Positions 47,938 to 61,727 of a stretch of DNA of 64,000 nt are shown one piece after another; positions within the stretch are counted from its first letter, which is position 1; each line of letters starts with the position of its first letter. Under the pieces are notes generated by a model. The model did no database searches and was not told the origin of the DNA. It saw nothing but the letters and a program-made list of their open reading frames with translations. This DNA is from Desmodesmus armatus (taxonomy: Eukaryota > Chlorophyta > Chlorophyceae > Sphaeropleales > Scenedesmaceae), in assembly GCA_007449985.2 (NCBI GenBank), contig VIIQ02000047.1:444001-508000 (forward strand), given 5' to 3'. A program made the translations under genes and the position numbers.

Positions 47938-48614
47938 GTCTGCACGGCCGTACGTGTGCTGACCAGATATGAGCCCACCACACCACGATCGACATATGTG
48001 AGCATCTGCGAAAGGATGCCACCTTGATGCCACCCATGCACATGCATGCACATGCTCATGACTCCATGTACATAAGATCATGTACATAGTAGATAAATGA
48101 AAATTTGCTACTGATTCGGACAAAAACAGTCGTACTCAAACCACTCACGCCTGTGGGGACTCACGCCTGTGGGGACACAGCTATGGCAAAGGCATGGTGG
48201 GCACAGCAGCAGCATGGTGGTGCCGCTGTTGAAGTACTTTCACTGGCAAATCGGACTGCTCGACTAGCAGCTAAGATTATTATTTTGTCACAATTGATCA
48301 ACACTTTTCCACACTGTTTGCTTGTGGCTGTAGCCGTTGTGCACGATGTACTTCTGTGTACGTGAGCTCACGTACTCGAGTAAACGCTATGTCTTGCAGA
48401 CCATCTCAACAAACATTGATCTGGTCAAAGCTAAAAGGTTGACGTCAACTTTGAGCACGCAACTCTATCCAGCTCATCCCAGTTGCATCTGCTGCTCTCT
48501 GACCTGAGCTGTGCATCAGGCCCCCAGTAAACGCACCTTTGCACTGATCAAAGTAAAAAGTCTGTTCTTATCTACCAACACCATTACCTGTGGGCCACGG
48601 TGCCCCTGGGCACC
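47938..48614. promoter_or_regulatory. divergent intergenic region, putative bidirectional promoter
   Basis: It separates the ATG of the minus-strand 252-residue gene (47937) from the ATG of the GT2-GH9 gene (48615). It includes a short direct repeat, tcacgcctgtggggac, at about 48,147 and 48,163. No TATA box can be assigned with confidence. Confidence 0.35.
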
Positions 48615-50086
48615 ATGAAGCAAGGGTCAAGGGCAGCAGCGGATGGGGAAGACCCAAGCACCAGTACAGCAGCAAGGGCCCCAGGCACGAGACAAGCAGC
48701 AGAAAGGGAGCCAGACTATCCAGTTCTACGTAACGTGGCCACAGGCAATCCAGCTATAGCAGCAGATGCATTCCTGGTGGATTCCCCAGGCCCGGGTAGC
48801 CCCCAAGTACTGGGCAGCTTTGCTTTTGAAGCACAGCATCCAAGGCCATCTACTGCTGACACATCCAACTTTGGGTGGGTATCTCGAGATGGCTTTGATC
48901 GAGACTTTCAAGCCAGCAGCAGCCGATGTAAGCTGAGACAAAGGCCTTCTGAGCAGCAAAACAGCAGCTCGATGGAACAAGCTCGCCAACATACATCATG
49001 CCACAAACATTACCATCAGCCAAACCATCAACCTCGTTTGAAAGGCAGCCAGTCTCAGTAGCGGAGACTCTTCCTGTAGGCTTGCCATCCTGGGGCATAT
49101 TCCTTGCACATGTATGTTTAGAAGAGTTGTGGCCATCTTAGTTTGAAGTACGCGTCTGCAGCATATCAAGCTCACACTTGCTTCTACTGCTGCTGCTGCC
49201 CATCAACAGGTTCCACAGCCCCCTAACCAGTCCCCACAAGCGCCGCCAGCAGCAGCGCTACAACAATGTGGCAACGCCCTCCACCATCAGCAGCAGCAGC
49301 GACGACGGCAGCGGAGCATTCAGCCGCATCAACGCCTATCCCCCAGTGGCGCCCACAACACGCGCCACACCGCAGGTGGGTCACACAACTTGACAGTATG
49401 ATTGCTGCTTTAAGAGGGACATATGACCCGGTCATGTGCAGTGCTGTGAGGGCAGCACTTTGGCACAGTCTGCTGTAGACTTCGGTGTTCAGAGGGGGGG
49501 AGGGGGTCAGCCGCATCAACACCTACCCCCGGTGGCGCCAACAACACGCGCCACACCACAGGTGTGTTGCACACAACGTTATTATCACGCAGCCTGGGGT
49601 ACAGGGAGTAATGACTATGCTATTATTGCAGCACGTCGTCAAAAATGGGAGTCACTAGGCTGTGATGAAATTGCACCAACTTGGTATTAGGCTAATACTC
49701 AGGTGGTGGTGCAATTTCATCACAGTACATTGACCGTGTCACAGTTTTTTTCTTCAGTGTGCACGGATGATCCGTGTCAATGTATACACGGATGCCCTCA
49801 GCAGCCCCTAAGTGCCAATGCCACTGGCCAGCACCGCAATTCAACAAGTCTCGGACGGTCCTCCTGCTGAGGAAAATGCCAATTTCTTGAGGCACAACAA
49901 CCCAGACCAGCATGCAAACATCATCTGGATTTTGGTGCCGCAGCAGCTTATGAACAGCAGGCAGGATTGCGACAACAGCCGCTGCTGTCGGAGTGACATG
50001 CGCAGCGGGGCGTGAAATTTTGGACCACATGTTGACAGTTTGCTGTCAAGTCACCTGAACCATGGATGACATGATGTGTGGTGACC

Positions 50087-50140
<54 letters not shown>

Positions 50141-53100
50141 GCCGCTGCTGCTGCAGGGCTTTGATCAGATCATCAAGGGCAAGTACCTCAAAGGCCATGA
50201 GGCAGCACACAAGGCGACAATGAAGAAATACAACATCAGCAGTGATGGTGGCAAAGGCGGCGAGGTGATTAAAAAAGGAGGACTCCTTCGGCGATAACAA
50301 AGAATACATCAAGGAGGCGCCTGCGCAGTGGTGCCATGGAACTCCCCAGGAGCAGCTGCAGTATGCACAGCCCAACAAGCTGTGGTGCATGACGCCGCCC
50401 AGCCCCCCCCCCCCCCCCCGGGAGGGTGAGGATGCCGGGCTAGTGTCGTTATCATGATGAAGAATAATAATAAATGATATAAACATCTTTTATGTTTTAT
50501 AATTATCATTAATCAGGGGTCTGGGCTGTGGTGCATGACGCCGGGCACTGCAGTGGACTGCAGTGACTGCAGCACCCCGGGGCCCGTGGCTTGATGCCAA
50601 CTGACTAGACCTGCTGTGCGCTGGTCAACAAATTTACAAAAAAAATCCACCAACGTTTGGCCGTCTTGCAGGCACAGCCAGAACTGCGCTTTGCCCAGCC
50701 CAGCAAGAAGGCAAAGCCCCCAGAGGACTCGCAGCCTGTGACCTACCAGTGGAACTGCATTGGCATCCTGCTGTGCGGCTACTACATCGCAGCAGCGATA
50801 TACTACTTCGTTATCCGGGCTACTCGCACACTCAACATCGGATACACCGGGTGAGCTGCAGCCCCTGTGAATGCACTGAACGGCATTTGTCGGCAGCCAC
50901 TGCTCCGGCGCACGTGCAGCTGCGTATAGTGTATACAGTGACGAGCCTGTTCAGCGATTGGCAAGCTTTGCCGCCAGGCAGTAGTTCTCGAGTCCACCAG
51001 CTGTCCAGCGTCCCTGCAGGCAGCCTACTGCCAGCTGACACTGTCATGGCCGCCAGTGGTGTCACATTATGACATGCTATGTCCCACTGCAGGTACGGCA
51101 ACCTTGTGCTGGCTGTGGAGGTGATCTCCTCAACCGCCACCATCGGCTATGCCGTCCTGCTGATCAAGCAGTCAAAGCCCAGACCCAGCCTGGGGCTGCC
51201 AGTTGCAGACCCCAACGTACCGCTGCACCCAGATGACGTCATGTTCAACCTCAGGGTGCTGGTGCCCTGCTATAAGGAGAAGGTGAGGTTGGTGAGGGGT
51301 GGGGTGGGTGGTTTGGGGGGGGGTGACGGGGGGGGAGTGGGAAGGGGGGGGGAGGGTGGTTGGGCAGGAGAGCCTTATGAAGTGGCTACTGTTGACTTCA
51401 ACATTCAGCTCTCTGAAGATGACATCATGTTCAACGTTAGAGTGCTGGTACCCTGCTACAAGGAAAAGGTGAGGTCACCCCGGGCAGCCTTGGCCACTGG
51501 TGTGACACATGTGCCGCGCAAAAATAAGGGGCAATGAGGAGGGGGGGGGGGTGAAAGCGGCCTTTGGGGGGTGGGTTGGAAAGAGGGTGTGGGAAGGAGT
51601 GTGTTGGTGGGTGTCTTACTAGCCGGTAGCAGACCCCAACGTACCGCTGCACCCTGATGACGTCATGTTCAACTTCAGGGTGCTGGTACCCTGCTATAAG
51701 GAGAAGGTGAGGTGTCAAGCTTGTGTGAAAGGAAGCCTGCAGCTGGGCGGGCGGAGCCGTCGGTTTAACCTCAACAGGTTTTCAGGTTTGGCTCGTTTGG
51801 AGAGGACCTGTGTGCGGCCATTTCACCAGGAGCAGCGTGCGGCGGTGCAGTGCTGCGCCATAGTGCTTGATTGAGGTTGAGAATCACTGACGGCCCGGTC
51901 CACGGTGGTTGCTGAGGGCATGTCATGCTGATGTGTATGTTTGGCGCGCACAATGCTGCTGCAGGTTGACATCTTGCGTGACACAGTGATGGGTGCCCTC
52001 AACGCTGCACTGCCCATCGGCACCAAGCGAACCATCTACCTCTGTGACGACCTGCCAGGTGCGCCCGGCGCATGCGTGTGACACAATTAAAACTAATTTA
52101 ATTGGAAGCAGTGCTGCTGCAAGACAGCTTCAGTGCTTGATGGTAGTCACTTCTGGAAGCATCTAATCTTGCTTGACTGCAAGCGTGATCGCAACAGTGC
52201 AGGCGTTGGCAGTGTCAGCAGCTGCTTACCTTTTTCAACCACCCTTATAAGGACCCTAATCAGCTTCATTGTCAGCCTAGTTGTCTGCTGCAATCACATC
52301 TACACCTACTCTGCCTTCCCGCATTGCTGCTGCTGCTGCTGCCACCAGATCCTGAGAAGGAGGAGATGATGCGGCAACTAAACCTGCAGTACGGCAACTG
52401 CGTCTACGTCACCCGCAAGCTGCGCAAACATGAAAAAGAGGCTAAGGAGAGGGCAGAAGCGGCAGAGGCAGCAGCAGCCGCAGCAGCACGAGCCAGCCTG
52501 TCAGGTGGGTGGCTGTCGCTTGAGGGGGCTCGGGGGGATTTGATCCAAGTGCCTTACAGGGCGTGAAGCCAATGGGAGGTAATCCTATGGCGTTACTGGG
52601 TCACCCAGTGGAGGGAGTCCCGGGCTTCGGAAGCATTATTATCATTAAATGCCACGACGTCACGTGTATCGTCATCCACTCATATGGACAGCTTGAACCA
52701 TCACGTCGCCAACAGTAGGTCCCTGTGGGTTCTGGTCAGCCTGTACGGATCAGCTCTTGAGGCAGCAGCCGCAGCAGCACGGGCCAGTTAGTCAGGTATG
52801 CCGCATACGGCTGGTGTAACCAGGCGGCAGGGAGCCAGCGCTGAGGCTAGCCTCATGGTGGGGCAGCGTTATCTTAGAATGCGGCTTTGTTTGACTGCAC
52901 CCAAGCCCGCATCGTAATCACCACCCAATCTAGTGTGTAGGGAGCACAAAGTGCAGCAGCCATCCTCACCTTGTCCAGAAGCGTCAAGGTGTTGAGTGGA
53001 CTGTGAATATGGTGATGTTTGCAGGGGGAGCAGCTGATGCGGAGCCCAACACGGTGAGCACTGCTTGGCAGGGCCTGACATTGGCACATACTCAAAGGTG

Positions 53101-56100
53101 GCCTTGAACATTTTGGGCTACTGTATAGTCAAGGCAAACATTCAATGTCCCCCCCCCCCTCAGAGGCCCTGGAAAAAGCAACTGGTGTATGATTGTGCCA
53201 GTCATGTGCGCATACAGCAGCCGAGCAGTTGTCACTGGCAAGTTGCCAACCACTCTGTGACATGGAGGTATTCAACCCTGACGGCTTCCCTGCTGCTGTG
53301 CATTTGCAGGGCTGCTTCCCCTGGTGGGCTGACAAGGAGGAGATTGTCACCAAGAAGGCTCAGGGCAAGGAGATCAACGGAAAGTCCAACAACCTCAACA
53401 ACTGGTGAGTGCATTCATGCGAGGCCACCTGTCCCACAGGTGTGCGGCAGTCACTGCAGTACACCCACCCCAGCTTGGGTCAGCCCTAGTGCACAGCTCA
53501 GCTAGCCAAGCCAGAAGATGTTCATCAACACGGTGATCAGGGATCCAAGTCCAAAGATCTAGTAGGGTCAATGATGTGACTGTCTTTGCGGGATTTGCAT
53601 GCGGTGTTAGGGGTTAGGTGTGGGTTTTTGTGTCTCAGAACTGTGCCGGCTACTTTGTCTGTCTGCTGTACTGTTGCAGCTTGCGCAATGTGATATATGC
53701 TGACTATGTGGACACCTACAAGTCAAGGGCAGTGGGCAGCTCTGGAGCAGGTGAGCCTACCAACTTGAACACACTGTCTTACTGCCAGCAAATGCCATTT
53801 ACTTGAGTCGATTTTGGCTGTGTAACTCATACCATGTCCATATCTTCTGCTTGATATGAGAAGTACCAGTGAGGTACTTCTCACATCAAGCAGCTGATAT
53901 AAGCATGACATGTGTTACGCAGCCAAAATCGGGGGGCCAGTGTAGCATGCAGCACCAGGGCGCACTCAGTTGCGCTGGTTTGTGCGTCAACCAACGACGC
54001 TGTGTCAGAGAGCACTGGGCATGCCCTGGTGCTGCATACGCGCCAGCTGCGGTTGTACTCGGCCGTGGCCCCGCCTGTATTCAATGCTGTATCGTTGATG
54101 CACCTCGTGCTTTCTGCACGATCAAACCATGCATGATCAAGGAATTGCCAATGGCGCTGCTGTGCAGTCACAACTTGAGTGTGTAGCAGCGTATCAAAGG
54201 AATGTCAGGCTGAAGCTCAGCATCGGATATATGCGCATGTGCTTTGCAGGCCCCTGATTCCCAAGAGTGAGGTGATGGTGGTGCTGGATGCTGACATGGT
54301 CGCTGAGCACGACTTCTTTGTCAGGTAGGAGCATCTGACTGGCTGTACGGTAGCCAGGCTAGTAGCTAGTTGCTATCCATCAACCTAACAAGCTTGTCAC
54401 AGCTGAAACTTTCAAAGGCTAGAGGCTAGTACTACCAAGAGGCTAGTAGCCTCTTTCAAGCCTGTCACTGCGGCAGTCACAGTGCCTCTGGCAGTGACTG
54501 CAGCCAGCCGCTGGCTGGCATTTTGTTGTGATCCAGCAGACCATCAGGCCGAGAGTCCAACTTAGGTTGTGATACACTGGCTGTCAGGCTGCCAGACTGT
54601 CAGCACAGTAAGAAACTATGTGGCATTACAGCAACTCAGCAGTCAGTGGTGAGGTGGGGTGGAGTCTGTTGTGTCTTGACACAGGGATATTACTAATCCG
54701 GGAGCTGCTTTATTGTTGTCTGTTGGTGCAGGATCCTGGAGGTCATGGCAGATGATGACATTGCACTGACACTCACGCCCCAGGCCTTCCACAACGTCAA
54801 CGTAAGCAGGGGGCACTGGCAGCACCTGTCACGAGGGGTTTCGGCTGTCAAACACTGCCAGAGTTTTCCGTACTACGCTCGCTACCTGGCAAGGCCTTTG
54901 GCATATGGTATAGTCGCTGCGGGACTGATGTGTGGGGCACCACAGGTCGGGCCGCACTGGCCATATGCGCAATGCACAGTAAGCATATCATGACGGGCGT
55001 GGGCCACACGTGTCTTCAGCTTGGTGACCTCTCTCTGCCCTGTGTTTTGTTGCTTCTTGTTCGTGCAGCCCCAAACCGACATCTTCAACAACCTCAACCT
55101 GTCCTTTTGGGAGTACATGCTGCCAGGCACTGATGCATACAGGTGAGAAAGCAAGGGGTGCTGCCGTTTGCACGCATGTGGTACCTCAATATCAAAGTTA
55201 CACCTATAACTATGAAGCTCAAGAGTTCATGCCAGCCATTCACTGATATCACGGAGATGGCAGAACAAACTTTGGCAGAAACTTGTTCGTTCATACAGCG
55301 TCCAGTGCCATTGTTGGCCCAGTGATGTTGCAGCCGGCTGCACAGCCGGTGGCGCTGCCATAAGAGTGAGAGTGGGCTCAACCCTAAACCCTAAGCCCTT
55401 GACCTAAACCCTAAATACAATGAGTTATGTGTGTATGTCCCATGTGCAGGTATGTTGCCTGTACCGGCACCAACTTCTGCCTGCGTGTGCACCCCCTGGC
55501 TGAGTGTGGCTGGTTCCCTGACTACTCCATCACTGAGGACTACACACTGGTGAGTGGGGAAGAACGGCACACATAAGCTGGTGAAGAGCAGAGGCATTTC
55601 AAGGGTTAGAAGGGTCACTAGACGTACGTGCACGACTACGTTCAACATGTTGGCAACGGAGACCAAGGAAGGAAGGATTCCTTCCAGGAACTGGAAGGAA
55701 CTCAGCTTGTCTTGAGCAGAAGTTTGATTTTTCACATGTAGCGTACTGCCTGCTGACACACATTCGTAGATTGGATGCGGCTGACCGTTGGCATGTGTGC
55801 ATTATGTGTCTGTAGGGAATGGAGCTGAAGGCAAAGGGGTTCAAGGTGAGCTGCTGCCAGCAGATCAAAGTTTGATCAGCAAAGGGGCTCAAGCTTGAGC
55901 TCAGTGCGTTGCCTCATCCCTTCATATGCTCCGAGAGCCTTCACGTTGGGCCAATGTGGCTGGGCCATGTCTGTCAGGTCAGCGTAGAACTTCTACGGTG
56001 TGACTGTGTGCTTATCATCCAGTGACATGTGTATACTGTTTGTGGGATCCTTGTCCTTCACCCCCCCTGTACTTCCTGCAGGCCCGCTACTTGAATGAGT

Positions 56101-59100
56101 ACCTAGTGAAGGGTGAGGCCCCCACCGACCCCCGTGGCGTGTTCAAGCAGCGGTCGCGTTGGTGCAAGGGTCAAATCCAGGTGAGGCCGCTGCTGCATGC
56201 ACCTGCTTTCCAACACAGCACCCCCACTGGACACTGGGCGCTGTTGGCCCCTGAATCAGATCCTTGATACCAGTTGGTCTGCTGTTCATGTCCGTATCAG
56301 CAAGCGAGCCATGCACCAGTGGTGCATGTGGACCAACAAGCCCTGACGTGAAGCCCTGTTCCTGCCACTGCTGCTGCTGCTGCTGTTGCTGCTGTGCTGC
56401 TGCTACTGCTGCAGATCTTGTTTGACAAGCAGCACACCCCCATGCTTGACACCGGTCTCACATTGGGCATGAGGCTGCTTTACACATCAGGTGCGGGGTG
56501 TTGAGCGTTTACACTTGTCGGTGACACCAACGGGCGGTCTGCAACCAAAGGCACCTGTGCGTGCAGCGTGCAGGCCGCCCCCATTGAACATAGTGTGCAG
56601 GCAGTCGGCAGAATGTTCTGTCCAGCCGGCCTGCACTCTGCAGATGTCAACAAAATCCTTGATTTGCCAGCACATGCATGTGCATGGCATGCACAGACCA
56701 AGCAAGTAGCGGTGTTGTCCACAACATATGTGATATCATTTTCCCGCCTCAAGTTGCACCCAATTCACCGTTACTGTGATTCGATCAGTCAGCCGGGCTG
56801 TGAAACCCTGAGACCTGCTGCTGTGACGTGTGCTGTGTACATGACCACTTGTTGTCCTCCAGTGACCTGGTCCTACATCACCAACACAGTGGCTGTGCCC
56901 TGCTCAGGTAAGAACCAGCAGCTCACACATGTTTGCTGCAACCGTTAGTAATGTGATACACAGACTGTCCTGGAATCCTCTGAGGCATCATGTGAGAGAT
57001 TGCCTCACAGCGTTGGCTGTCAATGACTGTCACTGACGCCATCGTGGCTCTACGGCGGCCCAGTGGTTGTAGCACAACCCCTTGCCCAACCTGTCCCATT
57101 CAGAGACTTCAAGTCAACAAGCTGTCACATCTTCCTTGTGTGTGCTGCAGTGCTTGTGCCGTTCATCGCCCTGTTCTTTGGTGTGTACCCCCTGGTGCTC
57201 AACAGAGACTTTGCACTGGCAGCAACCCTCTACTTCACATCCTCATCACTTGTCACATCGGTGAGCCCCACCGCAAAATAGTATTTTGCTGTGCTTCCTC
57301 AGGAAGCAAATTGCGTTTGGTGTTTAAACCCATGAGACAGCTGTAGGCTGTGCCACACTCTTCCAGCAGCCTTGTGTATGCTGCATGCACAGTACTGTGC
57401 TGCACAAACGGATGTTGTGCATACTACTGCAACGTGCTGCTGTTCCTGTTGCTGTTGTTGTTCTGTGCTTGCAGTACTGCCGCGATCGCAAGCACGCCAA
57501 GCCCATGTGGTTCTGTGTGGTGTCCTGCCACATCCTGTGGTTCACTTTCACCAAGGCAATCTTCAACGTGATCAAGAAGAAGATCACTGGTGAGCACCAA
57601 AACCAGGCCCTGGCTAATACTAGTGCTTGCAGTCACTAGCCATAGCGGCAGGTAAACGGGATTTCTTGGGTTTCAAACCCAAGTTTGGCCACCCACAAAA
57701 CGTCTGAGCAATGGTGGTGCTGTCTTGGCATGCAGGTGGTGTGACCTCATTCAAGGCAACCGACAAAAAATTGGTCAACAAGAACCCCCAGCAGCAACAA
57801 GACCAAGCACAGGACGAGGCCGATAAGCTTCCCTGGCACAAGATGAAGAACCTAGGAGACATGGAAGGCACACTCGACGGCTGGGTGCTGTTCATTTCCT
57901 TCAGCCTTTCTTTCATCACGGCGATTGTGGGCGTCTTCCAGATGATCGACAGGCCATACACGGCACAGGTATGTTTTGCCGCGATGTCGACGAGCAGATG
58001 CTGCTGCCGACAGCGCTGTGCGCAGTCGGCACAGCGTTCGGTTGGCGGTTGGTCGCAGCGCGCAGCTGCGTTGGCACCATCATGTTGTGATCACAGGAAA
58101 CTTACGTAGTGGCACGTGTGGTGTTTCGCAGGGGGAGTTCCGCTGGTTCTTGGCGCTGTCCATTTTCTGGGCGTTGTACAACATGATCCCTCCCTCGCTC
58201 TTCATATTCTACCTGTTCAAGTCCGACGGCATCTTCGAAGACTACTGCTCCTTCTGCTTCGTTACGTCATTCATCCTCGGCATTGGCGGCATCATCTGCA
58301 CGTGGCTCGTGCCCGATGACTACAATCTGGGTCAGGTGAGGGCTAAACGTTTGGTTGGACAGCTAGCTGATGACTGCTTACATGACAGCAGGCGATACCG
58401 CTGAGGACCCACCAGTGGGGGCTGGGGATCGTCAGTGCGCGAGCATGCTCCTGCTGGCTGCAGATCGGGAAGCCATGCTTCCAGGTGGTACACTGTATGG
58501 CATACTGCGGTACGCCCTAGCAAAGCTTGAAGCTGGGGGCCCCTAACCTAAGCAGACTCTGCCGGGCTGACTTCCTTGGTATTGGTGGTGCTTGTGCTGT
58601 AGGTGCTCAACGTGTCGATGCAGTTCTTTGAGGCTCAGCGCTCTGGCCGCCTGCCGCGCATATCCAACGTGCCGTGGCGCGGGAACAGCGCAATCTTCGA
58701 CTCAGTGCTGCTGTCTGGCAACAGGAATGTGTCACTGACTGGCGGCTGGTGAGTTGCACTGCCAGTCTGAACGGGGGGGGGGGGGGGGGGGCTGGGCTAT
58801 AAGCACCCGCGGCAATAGGCTTGCCCAAGTATGTGCGAACCTGTGGGATGAGCTGGGGTCCATGTGGCATGCCTGTAAATTAGTCACGAAGGTAGCACCA
58901 CAAGCTGCTGCACGCGGTAGAGCTACCAGGTATACCTGGCAGGTCATAGTCACTCATGTAACACAACATCTTGTTGAAAGCTGTGGTTGTAAAAATGTCT
59001 CAGGTATGATGATGGCGGCATGCTGAAGGTCACCTACAGCACAGCCTTCACCGTTTCCCTGCTGAGCTGGGCCTTCATGCAGTTCAAGGAGGGATACAGA

Positions 59101-61695
59101 GCATCAGGAAACCTGGACTTTGGCGCAAACACTGTCAGGTGTGCGGCTGCTTGGCGCCCAATGATGGCGTTAGCCTGATGATTGCAAGTCTGCTGTACAA
59201 CATGTGTAGTGCACATTCCTGCCACGGCGGTTCGTCTGCTGGACAAGGCTTGGAATCTTGCACAGAGGCTTCGCAACCTCCATACTACACCAGAGAGCAG
59301 CTGCTGTGGCAGAATACGTAAGCCTTGAATTTTGAGCCTGAAACCAAAAACCCAAGATTTTTAAACCCTTGGGCATGCTGCGGTGTTTCTCTGTCGCTGT
59401 TGTCAGGTGGGGTGGTGACTACCTGGTGAAGACTGCCATCACCGATACAAGCGCTTCTGCCGATGTGGTGCAGCTGGTGGCGCAGGTATGTCTATGGTTC
59501 AAATCTGTCTGGCCATCTTGGCTGTTATCAATGCCATGAAAGTGTCACTGGCAGACTCGGTCTCGATAGGAAGATTCATAATCGGTCTCGGGCGGAAGAG
59601 CTACGGGTTCAGCATCACTACCCACTATTTATTCCACTTTGAAGTACAAACCAAGCCTGCAGCAGCAGCCAGTTGCACTGCCAGTAGTGGCACTACAGAT
59701 GGCTCTACACTGGCATGCAATCCTCATTGATTAAAGCGCCTGACAAAACTGCCCCCGAATAGTTGAACCAGTTTTGTTTCAGCCGCTCAGAGGTTTATGT
59801 TGTCGCACAGATTGGCAACCTGACCCGTGACCGCAACTACTGGGGTATGCCTGAGCGTGCCAACATCATCCGCCCTGTCACCTCCCTCACTTCCACAAGG
59901 GCTGGCACAGATGTGGTGGCCATGACAGCTGCTGCCCTGGCCGCGGCTTCGGTAGCAATAAAGGACGAGTCCTCACAGGTATGCACCTGGCCTCGGGCTG
60001 AAAACTGTTGTTGGCGGCTGGGTGCCCTGGTTCTTGCAGCTGCTCGACACCTGTGTGCATCCGATGAGTAAGACCTAATCTGTCTGGCTGGAATAAGTCA
60101 GAACCTACCAGCCTGGTACTCCGAGCCTCGGAAAGCAGCTGCTAGGGTGGCCGAGCACTTCAACTGCTGTCAAGTCACACACACATACGCTGACAGAGGC
60201 ACAAACACCTATGCCACTTGCTGCTGTACTTCTGTCCTTGTACAGAGCGCTGACATCTACCTGTCAAGGTCGATAGCTCTGTACCGCCTAGCGGCCCGTT
60301 GGCCGAAGCAGACCTACAACAGGTTTGTGGAGACGTCATCCATCTACCCCTCCGCCAGCATCTACGATGACCTGGCATACGCTGCAGCATGGTGAGGCTG
60401 TACTGTGCGCTTGTTCAACAGTAGTGTATTGTCACATCAAATTGATTGATTGATAAGTGGTGGAGAAGCTGTGGTGACGTGCAGTCATGCATTACGCCGC
60501 ATGGCATGCTGTCGTTGGCGCCCGACGTGCCTGCATGAAGCAGCAGCGTTGCAATGTTGTCATACATCACTGCAGCACGGCACAAGCGTGTCACGGGCTT
60601 CTGCAGCAGCACGCACAGGGCGTGTCGGTACCTCTGTTGACATGCCGCGCCGCACACTCAGTGGAGGCTCCTTTGTGTGTCCCATATTGTGTTCACCTTG
60701 TTTTGGGGGAGCAGATGCTGCGGCGTAGACACAGTCGCCGCACATCAATGGATGTGTGGCGATTGGCGTTGCCTACCGAGAATGAGCTGGCTGGAACCAT
60801 AAGCCTTGATTTTTTTGCTTTGCCTGTTCAGGTTATATGAGGCCACGGGTGATGCCGGCTACCTGACTGAGGCAGAGGCCTTCTACGAGCGCAGCAGGAC
60901 CACGGAGAGGTTCACAAACCCCAACCCAGACCGCTTCTCCTACGAGAACGTGATCCCAGCCCTGCACCTGCTGCTGTACAAGGTAGGCATAATGATCAAT
61001 TTGTTGGTCCACAGAGCAGCCTGTATTTGCCGCCTCCCTGGTTTTGTTGCAAACTGCAACAGACCTAGGGCCGCCGAGCACATACTGGCAAGTACACGCA
61101 TCGCCATTGCATAAATGAAGCCTGTATGCAGCGGCATTGTCAAGATCAGCTGCCGTGCTGCTCTGCCGTCCCACAGGGCACCAAGGACCCCGCATACAAG
61201 TCCGCCACCCAGTCCTTCATCAGCAACTGGCTCGCCTCCAACAACCAGATGAGCAAAACCTCCGCACAATTCTCATCTCCAAATGACCCCGGGAGGAGGA
61301 GGAGCTCGTGGGTACGTATCGCGAGGATTGAGATAACCGTTACCGGACTGAATCGGACGACACACACCCTGCTTTGGGCGGCACCGTGCCTCTCTAGTGA
61401 CTCTAGAGATCTGCAGATCTGTCAGCATCCTTACCACAGCATGGCCTTTCACAGTGTGTCAAACACACATGCGAGCACTGCCCAACACACCTGCTGCACG
61501 GCTGCTGTTACGATTACAGGTATCTACTACACGCCCAAGGGCCTGGCAAAGGCGCAGCCGGGCGGTTCGCTGCAGCACACGGCAAATGCTGCCTTCCTTG
61601 TTATGGCGGCGGCTGATGCGGGGGTGTACCCGGCGAGCAGGTTCATGCGGCATGCGTGCTGGGTGCGCAGCCAGATTGGATACATGCTGGTAAGT

Positions 61696-61727
<32 letters not shown>

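Noticed and set aside
59783..59810. Earlier acceptor for the GH9 exon giving SEVYVVAQIGN
   Set aside because: The protein match to GH9 is attractive, but the phase does not fit the preceding exon (59407-59485), while 59811 fits exactly.
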